A stretch of 48,533 nucleotides of DNA, from the NCBI GenBank assembly GCA_016193485.1, contig JACPRZ010000060.1:1-48533 (forward strand), in the 5' to 3' direction. The notes below the pieces were generated by a model. The model searched no databases. It had not been told where the DNA came from and saw nothing but the letters and a program-made list of their open reading frames with translations. Made by a program: the position numbers and the translations under genes. Shown piece by piece: positions 1 through 9,530 of this stretch. Within the stretch, counting starts at the first letter, position 1. Each line of letters begins with the position of its first letter. Origin of the DNA: Bacteroidota bacterium (GTDB lineage: Bacteria > Bacteroidota > Bacteroidia > JACPRZ01).

Positions 1-3000
1 CAAAGATAAGGTTTTCGGAGCCGGAAAGGGCAAGGGCGTTAAGGTCATTGGGGGTTGAAGAATTTCTCAGTTCCCAATCGAGGCCCCCGTCAATGGTTTT
101 AATAAGCAGGCCGTCAGCGCCTGTGACATAGCCGGTGCGGTAGTCAACGAATTCAACACCGGTAAGGTTTTTTGTACTGCCTGTGAGGAAGGTCGCCCAG
201 TCCTGTAAGGGGCTGCCATCGTGCGGGTCGGCAAGCAAGGGCGCCCACATACTAAGTGGATCGGAGCAGTCCTCGCTTTTAAGGATTATGCCGGAAGAAC
301 CAACAATGTAGCCAGCGTAGTCATTCAGGGCAATGGCATTTAGATCATAGATAACATTGCCGGGAATATCGGCTGAGGGATAGGGTTGTTGTGACCATGT
401 TATGGCGCCATCGTCAGACCGGAGTATGGCCCCGTTCCCACCGACCACGTACCAGAGAGCGCCTTCTTTAACGATGTCATTATAGGTTACACCGGTAAGA
501 TCGGGGCAGCCGGGGCAGGCGGTGACTGTGCCAGGTATCCATGTAGTGCCGCCATCGGCAGTATAGAGGAGTGTTTGATTCTCCCCGGTAATGAGGCCTG
601 TACCGTTTTCAAACCAGACAGCGGTAAGGTTTTCGGTGGTGCCGGTGTTCAGGAGTGTCCAGGATGCATTGTTGCCGGAGATGGCGAGGTGGAGAAGGAT
701 TCCATTATCTCCGGCAGCCCAACCTTCATTGGCGTTTATCACCATGAGAGATTTGAGCCGGACTTTGATGTTTGTATTTTGTTCGGACCATGTTAAGCCG
801 GCATCGGAAGTTTTAAGAATTGAGATAAGGGAAGCGTTATTGCCAACGGTGACGGCATCATTATTTGTGCCTGCCGATATTCCGTTCAGGTTACGGGATG
901 CGGGGGGTAACGTTAAAGCGGTCCATGACGATCCGCCCACAGCATCCTGCTTGCTTGCCTGGTTACCGAAAGCGACTGCAAAGCCGATGTCAGACGGGGT
1001 GTAGGCGATATCCTGAATGCCGGTTGTTATTCCTGATGTTGATGAAGCATCGCTCCATGCCTGACCACTATTTGTTGATTTGAATAAAGTTCCACCGGCT
1101 CCGGCCATAAAGCCGCTGGAGGCATCATAAAAATTAACGGAATTGATATTCTCAGAAGTACCGGTATTTGCCATTTGCCAGGAGGTACCGCTATTAGCAG
1201 TGAAGAATGCAGTCCCGTCATCGCCAACGGCAACGGCTTTGGCAGCGTTCAGGTAAGCGATGCCATTGAGAGGGAGTGGCGAGAGATTATATCGTTTATC
1301 CAGCCAGGATGTTCCGGTGCAGGGCGATTGATATTTGAAGATGTTACCTTCGGTTCCGACCGCCCAGCCGTTAGTGGCAGTTGTAAAGAAAAGAGATGTA
1401 ATCACAGATGGTGAAGCGACCGGGGCATCACAGGTTAATGCAGCATCAATTAACGGGGTTGATAAGTTAATGGATGCAAAAGAGCCATCTTCTTTTAATG
1501 CATATCCCCCGCTGGCAGAGTAAAAATGCATTTCAGAATAGGGACCGGTACTTTGCTGGGCAGGCGCAGTCCAAAATGAGGGAATAAAAACGTTCTGGAT
1601 TGCAATCAGGTCATTATTATTAAGAATCGCTGCTCCATTCCATACTGCGGAAAAGTGATAAATATGTAATTGTCTGATGTTAATACCCGGAATAGAAACA
1701 AGGGGAGACCAGGCGGAACTATTAGTAATATTGGAATTGACCCAAACAAAACCATTTCCTGCAATATATCCCTCATAAAAATTAGTGGACTGGTTCAATG
1801 AAACGCTTATAGAATTGGCCGGGCCGGTGCCGCCTCCCCATTGCAAAAAATTCCAGGTACCTGCGGTATAATATATTTTAAAAACGGCAAAAGAGGTGGG
1901 TGATTGTGGCTGTAAAGCATAACCCACGGCAGGTTCCGCAAAGTAAATATCCGTTACAGGGGGGGCTGGAATGTTGAGCGGAGTGGCGGAGGTAAATGAA
2001 AAAGCGGTGATGGTACCCGGAATCAGTACTCCCGCATTGGTAAGCAAGAGAACTTTGTTATATTCGACCATGTGGGCTTCTTTGATATTTTCAACGCTTG
2101 CAGCGGCTATTTGCGCCCAGTTGTCGCCCCCATCAATTGTATAGAGGAGGGTGCCGTCCTGTCCTGCTGCAACGCCATAATTATTATTGAAAAAATTAAC
2201 ATCATTGAGGTTGTTCGCCCCGATATTATTCTGAAGCGACCAATTAACTCCAAAGTCCGAAGTAGCGGCAATGGCTCCCCTGCCGGAGGAGTTAATACCT
2301 GCCGCATAGCCGTTACCTGACCCATCCATTACGGCATCGTTTAACTGGGTAAGGCCTGTAAGGTAGGGTCCTGCGGGCCAGGTAAGCCCACCGTCCGTTG
2401 TTTTGTACATTGCGCCATTGGCGGTAAATATAAAGCCATCGGTTGAGTTGATAAAATCAACAGCGGCCAGATTTCCGGCAACGGCTGTCTGCACTAATTG
2501 CCAGGAAGTTCCGCCATTGGTTGTTTTGAGGAGCATGCCGTTGTTACCGACCGCCCAGGCATTGTTTGCGTTAATGTAGTCAACTTCGTTCAAAGCGCCT
2601 GCAATGAGGGAGTTTACCTGGGACCAGGTGGCACCGCCATCGTCAGTTTTGAAGATGTCGCTCAAACCATCGGCCGGGTCGTAGTCAATCATGTAACCGG
2701 TACCGGACTGTCCGGTCATATCAATATCCTGTACATCTGCAAGACCTGTGATTGCCGGATTATTATTCTTCCAGTCGTCAAAATCATCGTAGTCAGGAAC
2801 GGACTGGGTCGTTAACTGGTTCAAACTGTTATAGCGGTATGTGGTTGGCAAGCCATGGTTCGTAAAGCAGTGTCTTGTATGGTTCAGGCGGTCGCTTGCG
2901 ATATGACTTTTCAATACGGGATCTGAAATGTCGAGTAATTCAACGCCTTCGGGGGGCACGGTGCGCACGAGGTTGCCTGCCTGGTCGTAGTAGTATAGGG

Positions 3001-6000
3001 TATAGTGGTATTCATTGTCGTCATATTCCATGGTGAATGTTTCGGCCGCCTCGAGGCATTTTGCTATATAGGCGTTGCGGAATTCCTGCTTTACCTGTTC
3101 AAGATAGTCCTCGTACAACTGGGTGGCGTTAAAGATGGCGGTATTGACTAATTCGGTGGTGCAGCGCTCTTCGGGGGTGATGAGTTCCTGCGGGTTGCAA
3201 AGGGTAAGATCGCTGATGTCGTTTGTACATTCCACGATGGGGAAGCAGGTGGTGTGGCCGGCAAGGGTGGTAATTACGGTTAAAGGATGATTGGGCGCCT
3301 GCGATACCTCGGCATCAATGAGGAAATAGTAACTGGTGGTTCCGCTGACAAGATCGGTGGAGTTGATATGATCCGGGTCAGGGCGTATGTTCATGAAGCG
3401 GATGATGTTTTTAAATTCAAAGCCGTTTTGAATAAAGGTAAGATGGAGGGTGCATAATTGTGCCTCGGTTTCGGCAGTGATGATGTGGCCCGTGAGGGTC
3501 TCCCCGTTGATATCGGAAAACTGGTAATAGTGATCGCATACATCGGTTGCATTTGAATAGGTATAGGATGGATCGGTGTTAGGCACCAAACTGTTCGTAT
3601 AGGGCATTGGAGCGGGGAATATAGGGGTGTTTACATCAGGGTCAAAGGGGAAGTCGGGATCGGTGGGAGGGTTGCCGTAAGGCGGGATGCAGAGGCATGC
3701 CTCGGTGAGGAGTTCGGATTCGCCTGCATTATAGTAATAGGCGGTCTGCATATCGGCAAGAAGGTTGAGGGTGCGCATAAGGTCCCATGCTTCAATGGTT
3801 ATATCACCGCAGGAATATTGGCCGGCAGTCACTTCATTGCATTTTTCAAGGAAGTCGGCATATTGCTGATAGGTGAGGTCAAGGTCAAAAACGTTGTTAA
3901 GATGGGTGGCGAGCATGGAATTTGTTAAAACGGGCACCAGGTCACTATTAACACCGGCCACGGAGAGGTTGTTTACTACATCGCTTGTATAATCATTGAT
4001 TTCATTTTGAATATCGTCACAGGAGGGACAAGTTCCCGGGCATACCAATTGGCTTTGAATGAATTCACCGCTGGACTGAAGAGTGCCTATAGAAGTTGCC
4101 GGCCATTCGGCTCCTGGCGACCATTGTACGCCCGTACCGTCTACAAATGCATCGTTGCAGAGGCAGACCTTTCCCTGGAAATTTTCAACTTCAAGTCCAT
4201 ATGCCTGTTGAAAAAGTTTTTCAGGAGTTGAAGCCCATTGCGGCCGGGGAAGAACGGGATAATTATCATAGTATTTCTGAATCTGCAGGATTTTATCGCA
4301 GGCGCAATTATCCATATTGCCGCCAACGGTTATGGAACGATTGCCATGTCCGTAATTATAAGGAAAATTGATGAGGTCGCCATTGCAGTCAAGGGATAAA
4401 GCAGTTACTCCATGAAATTTCATCACACCTTCAACAACATCATTAAAATTAAAGTAATTGGGATCACCGCTTACGAGCGGTGCAATCCCGGTATGGCCAT
4501 CGGGAAGCGAAGATGAGCCCAGTGGATTTTCCTGATCACAGCCGGCAATGCAAAGTTCTATCAATTTGGTTTTCATGTCCAGGTAAACCGGGTTCGTCTC
4601 ATCCCATGGAGTTGCGGAAGGGTTGCACCCGGCAAGTTTTTCAAGCCAGGTGGCGGCATAACCTTCGCAATGGTCGGTGCAGTTATTTTCGAGGGCTGTG
4701 GAGGATTCAGTTTGCAAAGCGTTTACCATATCATCCGGATCGCCATAGATATTGACTCCGGGCTGCACAAGGGAAGCGATGTCAGGGAAGCGGACTTGTG
4801 TTTCTACCGTTATGAGATTGCCTGTGCCTGTACCATCATCATAAGAGAAATTCCCGGGTGCTCCATTGCAGCAAGGGTTAGGACCGGGACACGATTTCAG
4901 CGAGATGCAAATACTGGGATAGTATGGCGGTGTTGAAGGTTGGCCCTCCACATAACAGTTGCGCGCAATTTCCACGAGGCGGTCCTTTTCGGCAAGGTAG
5001 AGGGCGCGGAAGATTTCCCAAATTCTGTCGGCATTGCAGCCGGGGTCGCAGAAATCAAAATCACCGGCACGAATATTATCTGCACAAGAACGTTTTGCGA
5101 GATCAGTAAGGCCCTGACATTCTACTGAGGCGGCTGCGAGTTGCCATAGAGTAAATTCATCGCTTATGGTCACACAAGGGCCGGGAGTACAATTGATCTG
5201 GGCAGTTACCTCATATTCAGTCATAAAGGTTTCTATGTAGGATTTTACCGGAAAGAACTTTCCATCCCCTGTTTCAAAGAAGGGATCAGGATACGAGCCG
5301 GGTGGAGGAGAACAAACACGAAAGGGGAACACATCGTAAGGTGGGTCCGGAGAGGGTTCTGTCAAACCGAGCGGATTGAACAATCCGAGGGCAAATGCCT
5401 CGTCATAGGTTTTTGTGTTGCGCATGAGTTCATCGTAATCATCGCTTTCGTTATTTTCAGTAAGGCACCACTGGTAATAACAGTATTCGGGATGGAACAG
5501 AACCATCTTTTCAGCCCATGAGGGTTTAAAGAATATGATAAATTCTTCAAGTGTTAATTCGCCTGGAAATTTCAGAGAACCATCAGGCAATGAAACCATA
5601 TCTTCATCGCTCCAGGAAATACAGGTATAATCAATGCCCAGAGAGTTGATATGATCATCGCTGCAATCTAAAATTCCATCGCCAGTATCTTCTATTTTAT
5701 CGGTATTAAGAATTGACCAGGGAATTCCGCTGGCGCTAAAGTCAGTAATTGTTGACGTGCTGATGTTTACAAACTTTGCATATTGTCCGCCAGGGTAAAA
5801 GTCGGCAAGCATGGCCTGGTAGCCGATGGAGCATTTGTCAATGGTTTCGCACTGCTGTATGCAGGCGGCAATTTCGGTTGGGGTTCCGCCCTGATGTTCG
5901 CGTTCGCAAACGGTTTCGCAGTTATCGGCAGGGATGCAGCCCGTAAAGTCGGTATTGGCCAGTGAAGTGGCGATAAATGTACTATGGGGTGTGACGCAGT

Positions 6001-8110
6001 TTTCGTCATTCAGGTAGTCGTTGAGGTAAAAGAGAAGGGCTTCTTCGTTTACGGTAAGGGTTTTAGTGATGGTGTAGTTTCCAACCTTAGGAAAATTTAC
6101 TGTAAAGTTTTCATTCAGTGAGAAGGTGGGATCATCACAGGAATTATCGAGGTCAAGATTACCGGTAAGCAGCACCCTGCCAACGGTTTTTCTTATAGGA
6201 TCACAGGTTGGGGAACAGGAGTAAGGTGTTTTTTCCAACTCAACTTCACATTCATCCCTGACGCTTATAGTAAGGTCATAAACGCAATCGTAACAGGCGG
6301 AAGGGGTACATTCGGGATCAAAGTCAGTGGCAGATACGCTGAAATCAAAAGTGTAATCGCCAGCGGAAGATGCAAGAAAGACGTGTGTTGAAACAAGGGC
6401 AGGGTTTTCGGAGAGGAAGGGTTTGTTATCAAGAATGTTGATGGTCATTGTGACCTCGGATACGCTCTTGCTCGGAAGTGCATCAAGTGTGGTTGGGTTG
6501 TCACCGGCAAGAGAAGTGGCGATGACCCTTCCCTGCTGGTCGAGGTAGGATATGCTCACCTGCCCGTTGGCATCAACAACGAGGTTTTTTTTGTAGTGTG
6601 AAAAATAGCCGGCCTCGCTGCCGAAGAGGCGGTCAAGATGTTCCTGGCCCGGCTTTCCGTAGAAATATTTTGTTTCGTGATCTGAACCGAGAATATGGTT
6701 TTTTCCGACCCCGCTCTGGCGCCTTATGCGGCCCGTATTATCGGGTGTGTATTCAATTTGCGTAAAGGGATACCCATCGGCAGAGGGGATGTAGCCATTA
6801 TGGCCGGTTATGTCGGTGTTAGCGGTTGAATAGTATTGGGAGGCGCCTGAGGTTATACTTAGTGTTTCTACGGCAACGGTACATGGATTAAAAGGAATAT
6901 CAAGGTCAAAATCAGTGCGGTTAAAAGGAGCGCCATCTGAGTTCCTGTTGAAATTTTCGTAATATTCAATCTTATCAGCATAGGCAGGAGTACCGGTGGT
7001 GCATACGGGAACAGGTAAGACCTGGATGGCGCCTCTGCCCTGGTGGTCGTAAACGGTTTCGCCAACAATGGCGATGTTGGCGGTATTTATTTTTGAAACG
7101 GTCTGCCTGTTGCGCAGGGAGCCGTCAAAGTAAGAGACGGCCACCTTGTTTTTACCTTCTTCGGCATAGTTGGCGGTGTATTGCCAGTTGAGGTTATCGC
7201 CTTCATGAATATTTGTTGCACCACTGACCTGCACCCTTGAGGTGCAGGCAGTTACTTTTCCACTCTCTTGTTCTGACCATATTCCGGCCACAATATTTTT
7301 GCAGTCGGTTCCTCCCCGACCTATGGGGCGATAACGGAGGAGTACCCACCCCCCCTCGAAAACTGCGGGGAAAGAATAAGCGGTGTTTTTGATTTGTATC
7401 CGGGTGCTGTTGTTCCGGAACGAATAATCAATATCCGCGGGAGGCACGTTAGTGACTCCATCAAAATAGTCATTCACATGAGCCCATTCAAGGTCATATT
7501 CTTCGGCACCGGGTACTGCAGCCCACCCGGCAGTTACCTGGCTATTTAAAAGGGTATAGGTTGTGCATGGTGGTGTTGTAGCAGATGGGTTAAATGCATC
7601 GTAGCGTTCAACCTCAATGATATTTTCAAGGATAAGATTGCCGGTCACGGTACCGGATATGCCCGTTATTTCGAGAGTAACTTTATGGGCAGCAGTAAAT
7701 TTGTATATGGCCTTGTCATCAGGAGTCGCTCCATCTGTATTATCGTATTCAACGGTAAGAGTAACGGGATTATCGGGCAGGGATAAGAGATTATTGTCTT
7801 TGTCATAAGCGGAAATTGTACAGGTAACAGCAATGGTAAAGGGAGTTGAGAAATAGAGATCGCTTGCAGGATCAAAACGCAAGACGATATAATTATTGAC
7901 TTGCTGACAGGGGATATCATCATACCAAGCGGAAGTGGTATAAGGGTCCGGAAACAGCAGGTCTTTTGTTGTCAGGGTGCAGTTCGTGCAAATAGATGTT
8001 CCGCTGAGATATTGCGAATAGGTTTGGTTTTTCGGAAATGCAGTTACCGGGGAGAGAAGCAGTCCGCCCGATAAGAGCAATCCAACATGGAAAAGCGTCC
8101 TGCTACTCAT
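1..8110 (-). CDS. Giant secreted RHS-like protein with C-terminal DGG..W repeats (partial)
   Basis: An open frame of about 2703 codons starts at ATG 8110 and is still open at the left edge, so the C-terminus is missing. Residues 1 to about 25 form a signal peptide (LLLSGGLLLSPVTA). The first ~1700 residues resemble the large Cys-rich RHS-like cell-surface proteins of Bacteroidota. Signs are a stretch like NRQTVSKINT..VGETVYDHQGRG near residue 310 and a YD-repeat-like segment (YYYDQAGNLVRTVPPEGVE, TYRYNSLNQLTTQS) near residues 1700-1760. From about residue 1790 to the edge there are at least eleven T/S-x-D-G-G-x-x-W repeats of the BNR/Ycf48-like type, probably beta-propeller blades. The start overlaps the upstream gene's stop by 8 bp, so the two are probably translationally coupled. 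Exported surface location is inferred; the molecular role is unknown. Frame was checked at both ends and read through by eye. Confidence 0.88.
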   Translation of the reverse strand, partial: MSSRTLFHVGLLLSGGLLLSPVTAFPKNQTYSQYLSGTSICTNCTLTTKDLLFPDPYTTSAWYDDIPCQQVNNYIVLRFDPASDLYFSTPFTIAVTCTISAYDKDNNLLSLPDNPVTLTVEYDNTDGATPDDKAIYKFTAAHKVTLEITGISGTVTGNLILENIIEVERYDAFNPSATTPPCTTYTLLNSQVTAGWAAVPGAEEYDLEWAHVNDYFDGVTNVPPADIDYSFRNNSTRIQIKNTAYSFPAVFEGGWVLLRYRPIGRGGTDCKNIVAGIWSEQESGKVTACTSRVQVSGATNIHEGDNLNWQYTANYAEEGKNKVAVSYFDGSLRNRQTVSKINTANIAIVGETVYDHQGRGAIQVLPVPVCTTGTPAYADKIEYYENFNRNSDGAPFNRTDFDLDIPFNPCTVAVETLSITSGASQYYSTANTDITGHNGYIPSADGYPFTQIEYTPDNTGRIRRQSGVGKNHILGSDHETKYFYGKPGQEHLDRLFGSEAGYFSHYKKNLVVDANGQVSISYLDQQGRVIATSLAGDNPTTLDALPSKSVSEVTMTINILDNKPFLSENPALVSTHVFLASSAGDYTFDFSVSATDFDPECTPSACYDCVYDLTISVRDECEVELEKTPYSCSPTCDPIRKTVGRVLLTGNLDLDNSCDDPTFSLNENFTVNFPKVGNYTITKTLTVNEEALLFYLNDYLNDENCVTPHSTFIATSLANTDFTGCIPADNCETVCEREHQGGTPTEIAACIQQCETIDKCSIGYQAMLADFYPGGQYAKFVNISTSTITDFSASGIPWSILNTDKIEDTGDGILDCSDDHINSLGIDYTCISWSDEDMVSLPDGSLKFPGELTLEEFIIFFKPSWAEKMVLFHPEYCYYQWCLTENNESDDYDELMRNTKTYDEAFALGLFNPLGLTEPSPDPPYDVFPFRVCSPPPGSYPDPFFETGDGKFFPVKSYIETFMTEYEVTAQINCTPGPCVTISDEFTLWQLAAASVECQGLTDLAKRSCADNIRAGDFDFCDPGCNADRIWEIFRALYLAEKDRLVEIARNCYVEGQPSTPPYYPSICISLKSCPGPNPCCNGAPGNFSYDDGTGTGNLITVETQVRFPDIASLVQPGVNIYGDPDDMVNALQTESSTALENNCTDHCEGYAATWLEKLAGCNPSATPWDETNPVYLDMKTKLIELCIAGCDQENPLGSSSLPDGHTGIAPLVSGDPNYFNFNDVVEGVMKFHGVTALSLDCNGDLINFPYNYGHGNRSITVGGNMDNCACDKILQIQKYYDNYPVLPRPQWASTPEKLFQQAYGLEVENFQGKVCLCNDAFVDGTGVQWSPGAEWPATSIGTLQSSGEFIQSQLVCPGTCPSCDDIQNEINDYTSDVVNNLSVAGVNSDLVPVLTNSMLATHLNNVFDLDLTYQQYADFLEKCNEVTAGQYSCGDITIEAWDLMRTLNLLADMQTAYYYNAGESELLTEACLCIPPYGNPPTDPDFPFDPDVNTPIFPAPMPYTNSLVPNTDPSYTYSNATDVCDHYYQFSDINGETLTGHIITAETEAQLCTLHLTFIQNGFEFKNIIRFMNIRPDPDHINSTDLVSGTTSYYFLIDAEVSQAPNHPLTVITTLAGHTTCFPIVECTNDISDLTLCNPQELITPEERCTTELVNTAIFNATQLYEDYLEQVKQEFRNAYIAKCLEAAETFTMEYDDNEYHYTLYYYDQAGNLVRTVPPEGVELLDISDPVLKSHIASDRLNHTRHCFTNHGLPTTYRYNSLNQLTTQSVPDYDDFDDWKNNNPAITGLADVQDIDMTGQSGTGYMIDYDPADGLSDIFKTDDGGATWSQVNSLIAGALNEVDYINANNAWAVGNNGMLLKTTNGGTSWQLVQTAVAGNLAAVDFINSTDGFIFTANGAMYKTTDGGLTWPAGPYLTGLTQLNDAVMDGSGNGYAAGINSSGRGAIAATSDFGVNWSLQNNIGANNLNDVNFFNNNYGVAAGQDGTLLYTIDGGDNWAQIAAASVENIKEAHMVEYNKVLLLTNAGVLIPGTITAFSFTSATPLNIPAPPVTDIYFAEPAVGYALQPQSPTSFAVFKIYYTAGTWNFLQWGGGTGPANSISVSLNQSTNFYEGYIAGNGFVWVNSNITNSSAWSPLVSIPGINIRQLHIYHFSAVWNGAAILNNNDLIAIQNVFIPSFWTAPAQQSTGPYSEMHFYSASGGYALKEDGSFASINLSTPLIDAALTCDAPVASPSVITSLFFTTATNGWAVGTEGNIFKYQSPCTGTSWLDKRYNLSPLPLNGIAYLNAAKAVAVGDDGTAFFTANSGTSWQMANTGTSENINSVNFYDASSGFMAGAGGTLFKSTNSGQAWSDASSTSGITTGIQDIAYTPSDIGFAVAFGNQASKQDAVGGSSWTALTLPPASRNLNGISAGTNNDAVTVGNNASLISILKTSDAGLTWSEQNTNIKVRLKSLMVINANEGWAAGDNGILLHLAISGNNASWTLLNTGTTENLTAVWFENGTGLITGENQTLLYTADGGTTWIPGTVTACPGCPDLTGVTYNDIVKEGALWYVVGGNGAILRSDDGAITWSQQPYPSADIPGNVIYDLNAIALNDYAGYIVGSSGIILKSEDCSDPLSMWAPLLADPHDGSPLQDWATFLTGSTKNLTGVEFVDYRTGYVTGADGLLIKTIDGGLDWELRNSSTPNDLNALALSGSENLIF

Positions 8111-8894
8111 GGGTTACAAAATTTTGAGGTTTATAGAGGCGCTCGTAGTCACCTTTTGAAAGGAGGTGATTTATGACCGTGTATCCTGAATAATTATCAT
8201 TAAGCATCACTCCACCTTTTTTATTTACAGTCAGGTATTGTTCTTCTGAGAAGAGGCGGTTGTTTTGAGAGACACCTTTTGTAAATTTTGTATAGATGAC
8301 TTCGAGCCGCGGTTTAGAGGGCTTGTCGTTTTCAACCGGGTAGGCGGTATCATAAAAGAAATCCATCTTGTTTATGGTGAATGCGGTTGTATTAAACCAT
8401 ATTTTCTGCATGAGGTAATCACCGTAATTGAATGTGATGGTATAGAGGCCGCTGTTTTTCCCGTTTTTTTCAAAGCGGACGGTTTTAATCCATTTTCCGG
8501 TTTTTTCCCCGGCCAGTTTCAGCAATTGTTCCATAAGGGTGTCGGAGCGGATCACGGGTTCTTCAGAAGGATCTTTTTCGGGGGGCCGCTTATCAATCAT
8601 GATGGTTTGGTTTTTATTATCCACGATGAGGAGGTATTTTGCATTGACTACGGTTATTATGCCGAAGAGATTGGAATAGTAGTTGTTTCCCTCTTTTTTA
8701 AGGGTAACGGTATTGTGCTCAATTATCTTAGTTGAAAGATGATCTTTGTAAAGGCGGTAGTCAACCTGCATTTCGTAAGAAGCGGAACCGGAATAATTTG
8801 CCCAAAGGGCTTTCATATCTTTTTCAAAGTCCTGGGAAGAAGAAAAGAGAGGGATAAAGAGGAGGATAGATATTATGGTGAAAAAAGATTTCAT
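8103..8894 (-). CDS. Secreted protein of unknown function
   Basis: A 263-aa protein with a clean signal peptide at the second ATG (MKSFFTIISILLFIPLFSSS), which is why I start at 8894 and not at an ATG nine codons upstream inside a repeat. The mature part is rich in beta-strand-like segments (KWIKTVRFEKNGKNSGLYTI, DYLMQKIWFNTTAFTINKMD). It faintly recalls LolA-like periplasmic carriers, but I see no decisive motif. The stop codon overlaps the start of the giant RHS-like gene by 8 bp, so it may assist that protein's export or folding (inference). Its start codon is embedded in a repeat reading TTTGCGAGAA on the coding strand, so the repeat supplies its 5' leader. Confidence 0.82.
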   Translation of the reverse strand: MKSFFTIISILLFIPLFSSSQDFEKDMKALWANYSGSASYEMQVDYRLYKDHLSTKIIEHNTVTLKKEGNNYYSNLFGIITVVNAKYLLIVDNKNQTIMIDKRPPEKDPSEEPVIRSDTLMEQLLKLAGEKTGKWIKTVRFEKNGKNSGLYTITFNYGDYLMQKIWFNTTAFTINKMDFFYDTAYPVENDKPSKPRLEVIYTKFTKGVSQNNRLFSEEQYLTVNKKGGVMLNDNYSGYTVINHLLSKGDYERLYKPQNFVTHE

Positions 8895-8920
8895 TTCTCG
8901 CAAAGACGCAAAGCACGCCA
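8894..8920. repeat. CGCAAAG-type dispersed repeat abutting a start codon
   Basis: TTTCTCGCAAAGACGCAAAG occupies 8894-8913, followed by a further degenerate copy (CACGCCAAG). A close relative lies at 16952-16980, also just upstream of a minus-strand surface-protein gene. Base 8894 is the first base of the start codon, so the repeat forms the leader of the secreted-protein gene. Confidence 0.6.
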
Positions 8921-8944
8921 AGTTTTAAAGGTTATTAACTATTT

Positions 8945-9481
8945 GTTACTGTTCGGGTACACACTGTTTTTTTTACCACAAAGAACACAAAGGGTTTACA
9001 CAAAGTTCACAAAGTGCCGTTAATTACTCTTTTAATTCCACTTTTCAGTAAAACGACATTAAAGTTAATTAATAGTCCAAGCTTGTAATTGCCGAGTTTC
9101 AGATAGGTCAATGTTTGCGCTAAGTGAATATCATTTAATGCTTCAACACTTTTTATTTCAATCACTAATTTTTTTTCAACCAACAAATCAATTCTGTAGC
9201 CGCAATCTAATTTTACTTCTTCAAAAATTAATGCCATCGGTTTTTCTTTTTCAACCCACAATTCTGACTTTCCGATTTTATAATACATGCATTCTTTATA
9301 GGCGCTTTCCAATAAACCAGGACCCAGCGTCTTATGAATCTCTATGGCAATACCGATTATTTTATTTGCTATTTCGTTTTCCGTCATAATTTTTTCTCTG
9401 TGTTCTCTGTGTGAATTTTTCTTTGTGTGCTTTGTGGTTAATTTTTTACTTAATAAAGTTAACCCCAACCTGAACAGTAAC
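8945..9481. mobile_element. Candidate mobile element with inverted ends carrying a GxxExxY gene
   Basis: The left end reads GTTACTGTTCGGGT (8945-8958). The right end read inward reads GTTACTGTTCAGGTT (9481-9467), so 13 of 14 bases match as a terminal inverted repeat. Inside each end are CACAAAG-type degenerate repeats (left about 8975-9016; right about 9395-9438), and the GxxExxY nuclease-like gene fills the middle. Two shorter non-coding elements with the same type of ends and core lie at 17026-17167 and 47453-47613. Mobility is inferred from the repeated structure; I see no clear target duplication. Confidence 0.55.
9007..9387 (-). CDS. GxxExxY family protein (PD-(D/E)XK nuclease-like)
   Basis: A 126-aa protein starting at MTENEIANKI. 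The signature GxxExxY is G24-L-L-E27-S-A-Y30. It is followed by a PD-(D/E)XK-type core: D67 in GYRIDLLV, then E77-x-K79 in LVIEIKS. Length and motif order fit the GxxExxY family, which is grouped with PD-(D/E)XK nucleases; its biological role is not established. An upstream in-frame extension (SHREHREK) is just translated repeat DNA, so the ATG at 9387 is chosen. The gene splits a row of surface-protein genes and sits inside a repeat element with inverted ends. It is A+T-richer than its neighbours, which fits later arrival. Confidence 0.9.
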   Translation of the reverse strand: MTENEIANKIIGIAIEIHKTLGPGLLESAYKECMYYKIGKSELWVEKEKPMALIFEEVKLDCGYRIDLLVEKKLVIEIKSVEALNDIHLAQTLTYLKLGNYKLGLLINFNVVLLKSGIKRVINGTL

Positions 9482-9530
9482 AACTATTTTATGATATTAC
9501 GTATGTCGTCATGTATAAAAAACAATCTTT

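Noticed and set aside
2072..2320. Plus-strand frames inside the giant minus-strand genes (1-26659)
   Set aside because: They lie opposite continuous, family-like minus-strand reading frames and show no domain features of their own.
9388..9483. N-terminal extension of the GxxExxY protein (SHREHREK...)
   Set aside because: It is translation of the CACAAAG-type repeat; the family begins a few residues before NKIIG, so the ATG at 9387 is the natural start.
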